Source of the DNA: Siphonodentalium dalli
Lineage: Eukaryota; Mollusca; Scaphopoda; Gadilida; Siphonodentaliidae
NCBI GenBank assembly: GCA_032622095.1
Contig: CP136068.1
Span: forward strand, 6,551,314-6,615,313
Length of the DNA: 64,000 bases
Direction: 5' to 3'
Numbering within the stretch: position 1 is the first letter of the stretch; each line of letters begins with the position of its first letter. The notes below the pieces were generated by a model, which made no database searches, was not told where the DNA came from, and saw only the letters and a program-made list of their open reading frames with translations. The position numbers were made by a program, and so were the translations under genes. Shown here one piece after another: positions 31,260 to 43,689 of this stretch.

Positions 31260-31430
31260 ACTTGTGCTCAAGTGCAAACCATTTGCGCTTAAGAACAAAT
31301 CATTTGTGCTTAAATGCAAATCAGTTATGCTTCAGCGCAAATAATTTTTTTCTCAAGCGCAAATAGATCATATTACTCTTAAAGCGCAAATTATTTGCGT
31401 TTAAAACTTCCATTAAGGCTTTAGCGCAAA
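31260..31430. repeat. Degenerate TTGCGCTTAA / AAGCGCAAAT minisatellite
   Basis: About nine variants of CAAAT-ATTTGCGCTTAAG in both orientations at irregular 15-25 bp spacing. The same motif flanks MITE X at 31741 and 32236, suggesting X landed in an outlying unit. Confidence 0.75.
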
Positions 31431-31751
31431 TAAAAAAATTCATGATTCCCCCGGCTGATCACCATGGATTAATTTTAAATGGCACAGGCCTGAATAGCCT
31501 ACATCATTAAAGTCTATATAGGCCCACCATAAAGCAAAGATAAATAATAATATGTGACAAAGGCCTCTCATATCTGTGACATTGTTATTTTCATTTTAAA
31601 AAATCTGGACCCCTGTGATTTCATTGCAAAGTGCCCAGCTAAAATACTGGCAAAAGGCCTAGTGCCTAGTATAGTGGGTGGGGGTCTCAAAAAGCGATGA
31701 ACATATACATGTAGGAGGCAAAATTCACATCTAATAAGGAATTGCGCTTAA

Positions 31752-32231
31752 AGGTACTCAACCCGTAAAGAGGGTCCCCATCTCAACAGATTCCAACAAC
31801 AACAATCCGATCAGAGGGTCCTATATTACTATTTCTTTGGCTTTGGGGGTAAAAAATATTTGATTCGAGTCGAGGAACCCATCAAACAAAGCTCAGAGTT
31901 ATTAGATATTGATTTTTGAAAATTCTTATGTTCTCGAGATGGGTACCAATAACTGCCGTCAATTTGGTAACATGCTCGAGATGTTACGTCAAAATTCTAT
32001 TCAAACAGGCCAGGATGGATAACTCTATAATCAAGTGGGTAATAATAACGAATTTATGACTTTCTTCTGGGCCAGAAAGAATTCCCGATAATGAAAAATA
32101 ATAGATTTCTAAAATCGATATCTAACAAATCTGAGCTTTGATGGGTGACTTCCTCGACTCGAATCAAATATTTTTGACCCCTGAAGCCATTGAAATAGTT
32201 ATTGAGAGGAGTTTTTACGGGTTGAGTACCT
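31752..32231. mobile_element. TTAA-flanked MITE X
   Basis: 480 bp. Termini AGGTACTCAACCCGTAAA and complement; the inverted match extends about 190 bp inward (ATATTTGATTCGAGTCGAGG, CAAAGCTCAGA). Flanked by TTAA at 31748-31751 and 32232-32235, the target duplication of piggyBac-type transposases. No coding. The joined flanks would read AATTGCGCTTAAGCGCAATT, a perfect palindrome with TTAA at its centre. Confidence 0.88.
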
Positions 32232-33007
32232 TTAAGCGCAATTGATTGCGTTTAAGCAGGGTGGGGTCTGCAATTTTTTCTGATTCTGAACACTAGGCGG
32301 GGGTTTGTGGGTGGTTCAGCAGCCCGGCTTACACATTTTTTCCTGGCAGGGCCCTGTATATTTTTTTCCTACAGTCATTTTTAGCTGAACTTTACTTTGT
32401 AAAGTTTGAGCTATTGCCATGGCTTTGTCGACCGTCGTCCGTGTGTGCATGATTTGTCAACAATACAGGCTACAGGTCGTACCTTTGTTCAGATCATTAT
32501 GAAATTTGTCATAGCTGTTGACATCAACATTTAGACTGGAATGATTCATTTTGGGGTCATTCGAAAAAAAACATGGCCACTAGCAGCCATCTTGGATTTC
32601 AAAGTCCAATCCATTGGCACAGGCTACAGGTCGTACTGTTTGTCTGATCATCATGAAATTTGTCACGGATGTTAATATTGACATGTAAATGGGAACGAGT
32701 AATTTTGGGGTTATTCGGCACAAAAACATGGCCGCCAGCAGCCATCTTGGATTTTACTCTTCGTATGAATAAATTCTTTAGCACGGGCTACATGTCGTAC
32801 CTTTAGTCTGATCATCATAAAATTTGTCATGGCTGTTGAAATTGGAATGTTGATGGGAACGAGTAATTTTGGGATGATTCGGACAAAAAACATGGCCGCC
32901 AGTGGCCATCTTGGATTTCAAAATTCAATCCATTAGCACGGGCTACATATCGTACTGTTCATCTGATCATCATGAAATTTGTCGTGGATGTTAATATTAA
33001 CATATAC

Positions 33008-33205
33008 CCCGCTGGACAAAACAAGTGTCCATTGGCACCGCGGTGTATTTGCCGTTCGGCCGCGGTGTCAGAGTTTGTAACTGCAGTTGAGCACCGCGGC
33101 CGAACGGCAAGTACACCGTGGCCCAACAGCAAGTACACTGCGACCGAAAGGCAACTACACCGCAGCCGACCGGCATGTACACCGTGGTTAGATTTCTGGT
33201 TAGTA
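33008..33205. repeat. GC-rich 22-bp minisatellite insert in P1
   Basis: Four 22-bp units (33092, 33114, 33136, 33158) of the type CACCGCGGCCGAACGGCAAG-TA, preceded at 33046-33067 by the same unit inverted, giving a 22-bp stem with a 24-base loop. Strongly GC-rich and foreign to the P monomer it interrupts. Confidence 0.85.
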
Positions 33206-34275
33206 TCGTCTTTTTCATGGCCACCAGCAGCCATCTTGGTTTTTACTCTTTGTATGACTAAATTCTTTAGCACGGGCTACAGGTCGTACTTTTAGTCTGA
33301 TCATCATAAAATTTGTCATGGATGTTAACAGTGACATGTAGATGGGAAACGAGTCATTTTGGGGTCATTCGGCCAAAAACATGGCCGCCAGCAGCCATTT
33401 TGGATTTTACTCTTTGTATGACTAAATCCTTTAGCAAGGGCTACAGGTTGTACCTTTAGTCTGATCATCATAAAATTTGTCATGGCTGTTGAAATTGGAA
33501 TGTAGATGGGAACGAGTCATTTTGGGGTCATTCGGACAAAAAACATGGTCGCCAGTGGCCATCTTGGATTTCAAAATTCGATCCATTAGCACGGGCTACA
33601 TGTCGTACTGTTCATCAGATCATACATGTCGTACTGCTCATCAGATCATCATGAAATTTGGCATGGCCGCCGGCAACCATCTTTGATTTTACTCTTTGCA
33701 TGACTAAACCCTTTGGCACAGGTTACAGGTCGTACCTTTGGTCGGATCATCATAAAATTTGTCATGAATGTTAACAGTGTCATGTAGATGGGAACGAGTC
33801 ATTTTGGGGTCATTCGGCCAAAAAACATGGCTGCCAGCATGCAGCTATCTTGGATTTTACTCTTTGTACGACTAAATCCTTTACCACGGGCTACAGGTTG
33901 TAGCTTTAGTCTCATCATAATGAAATTTGTCCTGGCTGTTGAAATTGGAATGTAGATGAGAATATTAAAGTCATTTTGGGGTCATTTAGACAAAAAACAT
34001 GGCCTCCAGAGCCATCTTGGATTTCAAAATTCAATCTATTAGCACGGTCTACAGGTCGTACTGTTTGTCTGATCATCATGAAATTTGTCATGGATGTTAA
34101 TATTGACATGTAAATAGGAACGAGTAATTTTGGGCTTTATTTGGCCAAACAACATGGTCGCCGGCAGCCATCTTGGATTTTACTATTTGGATGACTAAAG
34201 CTATCAAATGTTTTTGAATTTTATTGGAAAACATAGCCGCCGGCAACCATCTTAGGTTTTACTTTTATATATATA

Positions 34276-35185
34276 CTAGAAGGTGACCCGACTTCGTCCG
34301 GGGTTTGACCTTGAATTGTCTATTTTGAAGGCCAAGGTCAAGTGGGGTCACGATTTGACCCGTCCAAAACACTGCCCGAACAAAAGTACCCGACAAAAGT
34401 ACCCGTCGAAATCCATCCGGTTTTACCCGATTTGACCTTGAATTGACCATTTTGAAGGTCAAGGTCAGGTGGGGTCAAACACCAACACCCCAAAAATGGT
34501 GGAAATCGGCCCAGCGGATACCGGGAAATCGGCCCAGCGGATACCGAGATACCCTATGCATCAAATTAATTTCGTCCGTAAAAATCCGCCAGTTTAACCC
34601 GATTTGATTTCCACTGAAGTATATAAACGCGCCTCATATACACACGCTCATTAATTATCAAGTTTCAACGTAAAGCTAAATTACCATCGGTGCCCGAGAT
34701 ATCGCCAAGACGTCTGAACCAGTCAAATGCATCGGCCGGGTGAGAGTTAACGTGATCTAACTTTATGACCTCTAACGACGTCATAGAAGTTACGCATTGT
34801 CTGATAAAAGATCGTACCACTTCTTCTTAATAATTGAGGCAGATAACTAAAACGGATACATACATATTATATATCGTTGGAAAGATGAAGCCACACAGAT
34901 TCTAACTGTGCAAATTATATGACTGGCAATTTATTATTCGCGCTATATCGAATCGATTTGTGAGCACCGAACTGAAATATATTAGCGCAAAACGGCGTGA
35001 AAACAGATTTGACCTCGGCACGTGAAAAGTTGACCTCGCACGGACAAATAAATATGCCTATGTTCGTCGCCGGCCGAAAATACCCTAAAATACCAAATTT
35101 CATCGAAATTGGCTTAGTCGTTTTCGAGTCCATCGATTAGACACACACAAACACACACACACACAGATCTTTCAAATATAATAGA
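34276..35185 (-). mobile_element. Non-autonomous Helitron copy C7 inside P1
   Basis: 910 bp, minus strand, same family as C4/C5: 3' CTAG plus CCCGAC hairpin at 34276, 5' TCTATTATATTTGAAAG ending 35185. Flanks are TA-rich (ATATA on both sides), giving A|TC ... CTAG|T on its own strand. The uninterrupted sequence exists at 47030-47080 (inverted). Confidence 0.92.
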
Positions 35186-35308
35186 TATATCTTCATGTTG
35201 ATAAACTAGTATTAGACATTAAACTTTCCACATTCCTAATCGCTCCATTGACTGTAATACATTAAATTATTCCCTTTCCAAGTTGAGCTACAGTGTCATT
35301 GACACTTT

Positions 35309-38300
35309 TATTTCATGGGTGCTGTGGGTTTTTGGCTTTCTCCATACCCTTAAAACCCACTGATGAGCCCAAACTTTTGCAAATTTTCTTATACTGATTA
35401 AGAGACCTAGAAGTTTTTACCTATAATGTGTCACAGGGCCCAATTCAAGTTAAATTTCAAGTTAAGTTTAATTTGACCATTAAAAGACCCCAAATATTCC
35501 CCTTCCCCTGACCAAAGCCCAAAATCCCAATTAGATGTCCAACAATGTTTTCTCTATAGATTCTAATGTCACTTTTGACTGTGGAGTGATTTTCAGAAAT
35601 ATATTTTCATAGGCATGGGTGTTGTATGCTATTACCATGGGTGCTGTGGGTGCTGGGCTCTCTCCATACCCTTAAAACCCACTGAGGAGCCCAAACTTTG
35701 TGTAAACTACATGTATTTGCATAGATGCATACCTATCCACAAACAACAAAAGTGCTGGGAGTAGGTACCTGTAATGGGCCCATGTTAAATATACCAATTT
35801 GACCATTAAAAAACCCCAAATATTCCTCTCCCTCTGACCGAAGCCCAAAATGATAATCCCAAACAGATGCCCAACAAATTTTTTTCCCCATTGCCTCTAC
35901 ATATTCTAAAGTCAAATGTGGAATCATTTTCTGAATGGGTATATTCTGAGACAACAGTGACCCAGAAATATGTTTCCATAGACACGGGTGCTTTATTGTT
36001 TTATCATGGGTGCTGTGCCAGCTGTGGGTGTTGGGCTATCTCCATACCCTTAAAACCCACTGAGGAGCCCAACCTTTGTGCAAACTATTTGCATAGATGC
36101 ATTCCTATCCACAATTACACAAACAACAAAAGTGCTGGAAGTAGGTACCAATAATGGGTCATATGGCCCAGTTCAACTTAAATATACCAATTTGACCATT
36201 AAAAAATCCCAAATATCCCCCTCCTCCTGACCAGAGCCCAAAATGCCATTCAGGTACCCAAATAATTTTTTCCCATTGCCTATATATATTCTAAAGTCAA
36301 ATGTGGAATCATTTTCAGAATGGTTATAGTCTGAGACAACAGTGACCCAGAAATATGTTTTCATAGGCGCGGGTGCTGTATGGTTTTATCGAGGGTAATT
36401 TGGGTGTTGGGCTGTCTCCATACCCTTAAACTCACTGAGGAACCCAAACTTTGTGCAATCTATTTGCATAGATGCATACCTTAAATTTCTATAAACAGCA
36501 GAAGTGCTGGAAGTAGATACATATAATGGGTCATATGGCCCAATTCAAGTTAAATATACCAATTTAACTTGAATTGTCATGGGTGCTGTGGGTGTTGGGC
36601 TGTCTCCATACTCTTAAAACCCACTGAGGAACCCAAACTTTGTACAATCTATTTGCATAGATGAATACCTATCCACAAACAACAAAAGTGCTAGAAGTAG
36701 ATACCTATAATGGGTCATATGACCCAATTCAACTTAAATATACCAATATGACAATTCAAAAATATATATATATTTCCCTCCCCCTGACCGAAGCCCAAAA
36801 TCCCAAACAGATGCCCAACAAATTTTTTTCCCATTGCATCTATATATTCTAAAATCAAATGTGGAATAATTTTCAGGATGGGTATAGTCTGAAATATCGC
36901 TGACTCAGAAATATGTTTTCATAGGCACGGGTGCTGTATGAATTTGTCATTGGTGCTGTGGGTGTTGGGCTGTCTCCATACCCTTAAAACCCACTGAGAA
37001 GCCCAAACTTTTGCAAAACTTCTTATACCGATGCTGATCTTTCCAAAAACACTAAGAGACCTAGAAGTATATGTATACCTATAAAAGACCCAAATATTGC
37101 CATCCCCTCAGCCCAAAACCCCACCCAGGTACCCATATGTTTTTGTTCATAGCCTGCCTATATTCTGAAGTCAGATGTGGAATTGTCTTAATAATGAGTA
37201 TAGTCTGATAGAAAGCTGACCTCAAAATATGAGTTTATAGGCATGGGTGCTGTATGGTTTTATCACGGGTGCCGTGGGTGTTGGGACTGTCTCCATACCA
37301 TTAAAACCCACTGAGGAGCCCAAACTTTTGCAAATCTTCTTATATTGATGCAGATCTTTCCAAAAACATTAAGATATACCTAGAAGTTATAATGGGTCAC
37401 AGGGCCCAATTGAAGTTAAATATACAAATTTGACCATTAAGAGACCCAAATATTCCCCTCTCCCTGACCAAAGCCCAAAATCCCAATTAGATGCCCAACA
37501 ATTTTTTCTCCCATTGCCTATATATATTCTAACGTCAAATGTGGTGTAATTTTGAGAATGGGAATAGTCTGAAAGAGATCTGATTCAGAAATATATTTTC
37601 ATAGGCACGGGTGCTGTATGTTTTTTTCATGTGTGCTGTGGGTGTTGGGCTGTCTCCATACCCTTAAAACCCACTGAGGAGCCCAATCTTTCTGCAAACC
37701 ATTTGTATAGATGCATACCTATCCAAACACCCTAAATGTACTAGACTGGTACCCACAAAATGTGATGCAGGGGCCCAATGAAAGTTAAAAATACCAATTT
37801 GACTATTAATAAACACAAATATTCCCCTCCCCTTGAGTCCAAAACTCAACCAAGGTGCCCAATTATATTTTTGTTCATTGCCTGCCTATATTCTGAAGTC
37901 AGATGTGGAATTATCTTAATATATATATATATATATGAGTGTAGTCTGATGGAAAACTGACCTCAAAATATGAGTTTATAGGCATGGGTGCTGTATGGTT
38001 TTATCACAGGTACCGTGGGTGTTGGGCTGTCTCCATGCCCTTAAAACCCTGGAATTAACTGAGGAGCCCAAACTTTTGCAAATCTTCTTATACTGATTCC
38101 GATCTTTCCAAAAACACTAAGATATACATGTACCTAGTAGTTGATACATATAATGGGTCACAGGGCCCAATTTGAAGTTAAATATACCAATTTGACGATT
38201 AATTAGAGACCCAAATATTCCCCTCTCCCTGACCAAAGCCCAAAATCCCAATTAGATGCCCAACAATTTTTTCTCCCATTGCCTTTATATATTCTAGCGT

Positions 38301-39464
38301 CAAATGTGGAGTAATTTTGAGAATGGGTATAGTCTGAAAGAGATCTGATTCAGAAATATGTTTTCATAGGCACGGGTGCTGTATATTTTTTTCATGGGTG
38401 CTGCAGGGGGGGGTGAAAAAATTTCTTCCGGCACGTATGCCGGGGTGGGTGGGTGGTCAAAGCCACCAACAAGCAATTTTTTCCGCAACTAAAAAAATAA
38501 ATTCCTGCTTGTTTTTAGTGTTTTGGCAATGAGTTGGGCTTCAAAACCACTTTGAATCAGTTTGAATGAGAGAAATAATGTAATTCTAACTGGTAAACTG
38601 ACTGCAGGCAGTTATCGTGTTGTATTTTGTTGCAAATTTTGAAATCCAAAATGGCCGCTGGCAGCCATGTTTTTTTGGCCGAATGACCTCAAAATTACTC
38701 ATTCCTATTTACATGTCCATGTTAACATCCATGATAAATAGTATGCACAGAAATTCATATACAGTTGTTTACAGTGAATTTCCCCCCCGCAAATCTCTGT
38801 TTTAGTGTTAAAAGGGGGGGGGTGGGTGTCAAAAAATGGTCGGAAAAAACTGCCGAAAACGGAAAAAAAATTGGCGGTGGGGGTGGGTGGGTACAAAAAA
38901 TGATCGAAAGGGAAAAAATGCCATACGTGCCTGAATTTTTTTTCCGACCCCCCCCTGGGTGCTGTGGGTGTTGGGCTGTCTCCATACCCTTAAAACCCAC
39001 TGAGGAGCCCAAACTTTGTGCAAGCCATTTGTATAGATGCATACCTATCCAAAAACCATAAATTTATTAGACTGGTACCCACACAATGTGATACACGGCC
39101 CAATAAATGTTAAAAATACCAATTTGACTATTAATAAACACAAATATTCCCCTCCCCTTGAGCCAAAAATCCTTTCCAGGTGCCCAAATATTTTGATTGA
39201 TTGCCTGTCTATGTTCTAAAGTCATATGTGGAATCATTTTCACAAATGAGTATAGTCTGAGACTGAGAGAAAACTGACCCCAAATTATGATTTTATAGGA
39301 ACGGATGCTGAGTAGTTTTATCATGGGTGCTTATCCTTAAATTCAACTGAGAAGCCCAAGCTTTTGCTAATATTTTATATAGGTGCAGACCTATCCAAAC
39401 ACACTAAAAATGGTGGAAATAAAAACATATAATGGGTTACAGGACCTAATTCAAGTTAAAGTTC
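35309..39464. repeat. S array, ~360-bp tandem repeat
   Basis: About eleven units recognisable by GGTGCTGTGGGTGTTGGGCT, CTCCATACCCTTAAAACCCA, CTGAGGAGCCCAAAC, AATATACCAATTTGACCATT and TTCATAGGCACGGGTGCTGT. Spacing between successive landmarks is about 320, 379, 375, 187, 369, 330, 352 and 379 bp, so one half-unit is present. Interrupted by MITE T. The frames within are repeat translations. Confidence 0.88.
38404..38956. mobile_element. hAT-like MITE T carrying a P-monomer fragment
   Basis: Imperfect inverted ends: left AGGGGGGGG, AAAAAATTTC, GCACGTATG; right complements with GGCACGTATGGC. Flanked by GGGTGCTG at 38396-38403 and 38957-38964, an 8-bp target duplication (also part of the S unit). 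The middle (about 38620-38740) is a piece of a P monomer in minus orientation (AAATCCAAAATGGCCGCTGG, CAGCCATG). Confidence 0.75.
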
Positions 39465-39600
39465 CAGGCGGGGGGGGGGGGGGGTCGGAAAAAATTTCCA
39501 AGCACGTATGATGGGGTGGGTGGGTGTCGCTTTAATGGTTCCAAAAAACAGTTTTTTCCATATGCCAAATTTGTTTTCCATTCCTGCTATTGAGTCTTAT
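39465..39600. mobile_element. T-family end, truncated copy
   Basis: AGGCGGGGGGG, then TCGGAAAAAATTTCC, GCACGTATG and GGGGTGGGTGGGTG as in T. No matching right end is found downstream. Confidence 0.65.
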
Positions 39601-40085
39601 TTTGATGTGTTTTGAACAGAAACAGGTCTATATAGTTAATACTAATGCTATACTACATATAGAGGTTATCAGAAGTTGGATCAGTTGCACAATGGCCAAC
39701 AATAACCCAAATTCAACTTGATAGAACTAGACACTGCGCTATTGGAAAAATAAAATTTAATCAGGATTCCATCTACTGATACAACAAAATTAGAATAACT
39801 ATGCAGAACTCAGCTGAAAATAAGCAATAAAATGAAAGCACACTTGACCATATGTGACATGGAAATAAAGATATAATAAATAATGGAATAAAATAGACTT
39901 TTGACAACGTAAAACATAAAATCTTAACAAATAAATTGAAGGCCAGCCGGGCCAGCTTGAATAATTTCACATTGTTTTCCATGTTAATGTGGATCAGCTT
40001 GTAATGTTAATCACAGTAACGAAGATTTTATTGTCACTGATATCGTGAGCAAAAAAGAAGTGAAATTTGGCTATACATCCATTTT
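39601..40085. other. No gene recognised
   Basis: AT-rich sequence between the truncated T copy and P2. The 69-codon minus frame (39773-39982) is hydrophobic but has no recognisable domain. Confidence 0.45.
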
Positions 40086-41400
40086 TAGCTCAACTTTGAG
40101 CTATTGCCATGGCTTTGTCGTCCGCCGTCCGTGTGTGCGTGTGTACGTAACGCGTCAACAATAGAGGCTACAGGTCGTACCTTTGATCGGATCATTATGA
40201 AATTTGTCATAGCTGTTGACATCAACATTTGTACCGGAATGATTCATTTTGGGGTCATACGGAAAAAAAACATGGCCGCCAGCGGCCATCTTAGATTTCA
40301 AAGTTCAATCCATTAGCACGGGCTACAGGCCGTACTGTTCGTCTGATCGTCATGAAATTTGTCATGGATGTTAATATTGACATGTATATGGGAACGAGTA
40401 ATTTTGGGGTCATTCGGCCAAAAAACATGGCCGCCAACAGCCATCTTCGATTTTACTCTTTGCATGACTAAATCCTTTAGCACGGGCTACAGGTCGTACC
40501 TTTAGTCAGATCGTCATAAAATTTGACATGGTGTTAACAATGACATGTAGATGGGAACGAGTCATTTTTGGGTTATTCGGGCAAAAAACATGGCCGCCAG
40601 CAGCCATCTTGGATTTTACTCTTTGTATGACTAAATCATTTAGCACGGGCTACAGGTCGTACCTTTAGTCTGATAATCATGAAATTTATCATGGCTGTTG
40701 AAATTGAAATGTAGTCATTTTGGGGTCATTCGGACAAAAAACATGGCCGCCAGTGGCCATCTTTGTTTTCAAAATTCAATCCATTAGCACGGGCCACAGG
40801 TCGCACTGTTCGTCTGATCGTCATGAAATTTGTCATGGATGTTAATATTGACATGTAGATGGGAACGAGTAATTTTGGGGTCATTCGGCCCAAAAACATG
40901 GCCGCCAGCAGCCATCTTGGATTTTACTCTTTGTATGACTAAATTCTTTAGCACGGGCTACCGGTGGTACCTTTAGTCTGATCATCATCAAATTTGTCAT
41001 GGATGTTAACAATGACATGTAGATTGGAACGAGTCATTTTGGGGTCATTCGGCCAAAAAACATGGCCGCCATCAGCCATCTTGGATTTTACTCTTTGTAT
41101 GACTAAATCCTTTAGCACGGGCTTCAGGTCGTACCTTTAGTCTGATCATCATAACATTTGTCATGAATGTTAATAATGACATGTAGATGGGAACGAGTTA
41201 TTTTGGGGTCATTCGGCCGAAAAACATGGCCACCAGCAGCCATCTTGGTTTTTATGTTTACCCATACCATAGTATGGTAAACATAATGTCGACGTCCGGA
41301 TTGACCACTCGTCGTGTGTTCGTCCGTACGTCCGTCCATCCGTCCGTCTGTCCGTCCGTCTGTCTGTCTGTCTGTCTGTCCGTGGACACTTTACGCATGG

Positions 41401-42250
41401 TGCGATAACTCAAATATTTTCTATCCGATCGGAACTAAATTTTGTATATGAGTTTCTCAGACCGAAATACAGATCGAGTTCGAATATGGGTTTGATCCGA
41501 GTTTTTTTTACGGAGTTATGGCCCTTTTTCGACTTCGAATTCATGCATGCTGTCATAACTCAAACAATTTTTATCTGATCGGAACCAAATTTGGTATGCG
41601 AGTTTCAGAGCCCAGAATACAGATCGAGTTCAAATATGGGTTTGATCCGAGTTTTTTTTTACGGAGTTATGGCCCTTTTTCGACTTCGAATTCACGCATG
41701 CTGTCATAACTCAAACAATTTTTATCTGATCGGAACCAAATTTGGTATGCGAGTTTCAGAGCCCAAAATACAGATCGAGTTCAAATATGGGTTTGATCCG
41801 AGTTTTTTTTACGGAGTTATGGCCCTTTTTCGACTTCGAATTCACGCATGCTGTCATAACTCAAACAATTTTTATCTGATCGGAACCAAATTTGGTATGC
41901 GAGTTTCAGACCCCAGAATACAGATCGAGTTCAAATATGGGTTTGATCCGAGTTTTTTTTACGGAGTTATGGCCCTTTTTCGACTTCGAATTCACGCATG
42001 CTGTCATAACTCAAACAATTTTTATCTGATCGGAACCAAATTTGGTATGCGAGTATCAGAGCCCAAAATACAGATCGAGTTCGAATATGGGTTTGATCCG
42101 AGTTTTTTTTACGGAGTTATGGCCCTTTTTCGACTTAGAATTCATGGATGCTACGATAACTAAAAAAAATATTATCTCATGAGAACCAAATTTGTTATGT
42201 GAGTTTCTCTATCTAAAATACAATTCCGAGTTCGAATATGGGTTTGATCA
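41401..42250. repeat. 150-bp tandem array inside Q
   Basis: Units at about 41402, 41551, 41702, 41852, 42002 and 42152, each with CATAACTCAAACAATTTTTA, TCTGATCGGAACCAAATTTG, TACAGATCGAGTTC and CGGAGTTATGGCCCTTTTTC. Because 150 is a multiple of three, a 190-codon frame (41591-42163) stays open as a 50-residue repeat; I regard it as non-coding. Confidence 0.93.
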
Positions 42251-42257
42251 GATTATT

Positions 42258-42867
42258 ATGCCCCCGATCTCCGATGGAGATTTGGGGGTATATAGTGGAG
42301 CCCTCCGTCCGTCCGTCCTTCCGTCCGTCCTTCCGTCCGTCCTTCCGTCCGTCCGTCCGTCCTTCCGTCCTTCCGTCCGTACGAACGTTTCAACTTGTAA
42401 CTTTGGTTTCGTTAACTCAATTCAGTTGATCTTTGGTATGCTAATAGACCAGCCGGGGGGACAAGATTTCCCCATAACTGCGGTTTCGTCCGCCCATTTT
42501 TTCCAGAGTTATGCCCCTTTTTGGACTTAGAAAATTCAGGTTTTCTGCTACTTTTTTTGGTTTCCAGATAACTTGATTTTGGATTGTTTATTTGCAAAAC
42601 CCGTATTTTTGTGTATTACCAATATCGCAATACAGGTCAAGGTAAAATTTCGGTTCAATCGGATAATTTTTGTGAGAGTTATGACCCTTTTTCGACTTAA
42701 AAAATTCAGTTTTTTTTTTAGAAAATTCAGTTTTCCTTCTATTTTTGTGGCACCAGACCAAATTTGAAGCTAATATAGAACAACATCTGGCATTTTTATA
42801 GCGCTTAACCAGAAAGTTTCTCTGATTGTACAGTCGGGGGCGTTACCTCCGCCCAGCGGTGCACTTG
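42258..42867. mobile_element. R element (HINE-like) inserted in Q
   Basis: 610 bp. 5' ATGCCCCCGATCTCCGATGG with a hairpin (CCCCCGATCTCC / GGAGATTTGGGGG), followed by a CCGTCCTT/CGTC tract (42303-42380); 3' sub-terminal TCGGGGGCGT (42834-42843) and stem-loop CCGC-CCA-GCGG (42849-42859), then TGCACTTGTT. It splits a Q repeat unit between GTTTGATC and GGAGTTATGGCCC. Confidence 0.82.
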
Positions 42868-43689
42868 TTTTTAATGGAGTTATGGCCCTTTGATATAGTA
42901 TTCATCCATGCTTCGATACATGTAGCTCAACCAGTTATCGTCTGATTGGAACCAAATTTGGTATGTGAGTTTCTCAACTCAAAATACAGATCATGTTTGA
43001 ATATGGGTTAGATCCTATTTTTTATACCAGAGTTGTGGCCCTTTTTAACTAAGGATTGAACAGATTCGATATTTTTATGCTTATCATGCAGAACCATAGC
43101 AGCTAACCCCTGTGATATCAGTTTAATAGCACTGAGAGAGAGAATAGATTAACTTGTATTATTGGAAATTAGAGTAATTTTTAGCCATCATATTGTCAGG
43201 GCCAGTGGAAGCTGTAATTGGACAGAGAATCATCTGTTGTTTATTGTATTTCCATACAGCTCTCTGGTTTATGATATCAATGCAGTGTTCCAGTGACATA
43301 CCTGTACCTAATTTTATTGAGTTAAAATTGTTAACCCTTGTCATCAATTTTATGCATTTGTATATTTTTCATGTAATCATTCTCCTATTATATCCCTTTC
43401 ACTTGTATGGATTTTTGTGGTTAAAATGAACCCTTAATTCTCAACATTCCTTATACTTAGCAGAAATACCTTTCATCTGATATATCTCCTTTTATTGAGA
43501 TGTATGTAAATTTTGTATGTGAATTTCTCAGCCCAAAATACAGATAGATTTCGAATTTGGGTTTGATCCATTTTTTTAAATTTTAAACAGAGTTATGGCT
43601 TATGGATTTTCGTGTCAGAACTGAAAATAGCTGATCACTATCGCCAAGGTATGGGTTAAACATCTGCCGATCGTGATCGGCCTCTCGTT

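Larger units (their letters stand above)
32382..35308. mobile_element. P-family element P1 (pearl/HINE-like)
   Basis: 5' end TAGCTGAACTTT with a hairpin (32383-32412: AGCTGAACTTTAC-TTTGTAAAGTTTGAGCT), then GCCATGGCTTTGTCG and a CGTCCG stretch, then about eleven 163-bp monomers (CACGGGCTACAGGTCGTACC, CATGAAATTTGTCATGGATG, TGGGAACGAGTCATTTTGGG, AACATGGCCGCCAGCAGCCA), and a 3' end AAGTTGAGCTA (35280) followed by stem-loop AGTGTC-ATT-GACACT. The 3' inverted repeat complements the 5' terminus. This layout matches Helentron-associated nonautonomous elements, including the pearl elements of bivalves. Helitron C7 lies inside it. Confidence 0.85.
41254..43689. mobile_element. Q element (HINE-like) inserted in a P2 monomer
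   Basis: 5' GTTTACCCATACC at 41256 with hairpin ACCATA-G-TATGGT (41266-41278); 3' sub-terminal complement GGTATGGGTTAAAC (43648-43661), then stem-loop GCCGATC-GT-GATCGGC (43666-43681). CGTCCGT tract near the 5' end, then a 150-bp repeat array. The P monomer phrase CATCTTGG-TTTTA | CTCTTTGTATGAC is split by it. Confidence 0.82.

Noticed and set aside
41591-42163. 190-codon open frame
   Set aside because: It is a translation of the 150-bp Q repeats; 150 is a multiple of three, so one frame stays open by arithmetic. No domain, and the frame ends where the repeats decay.
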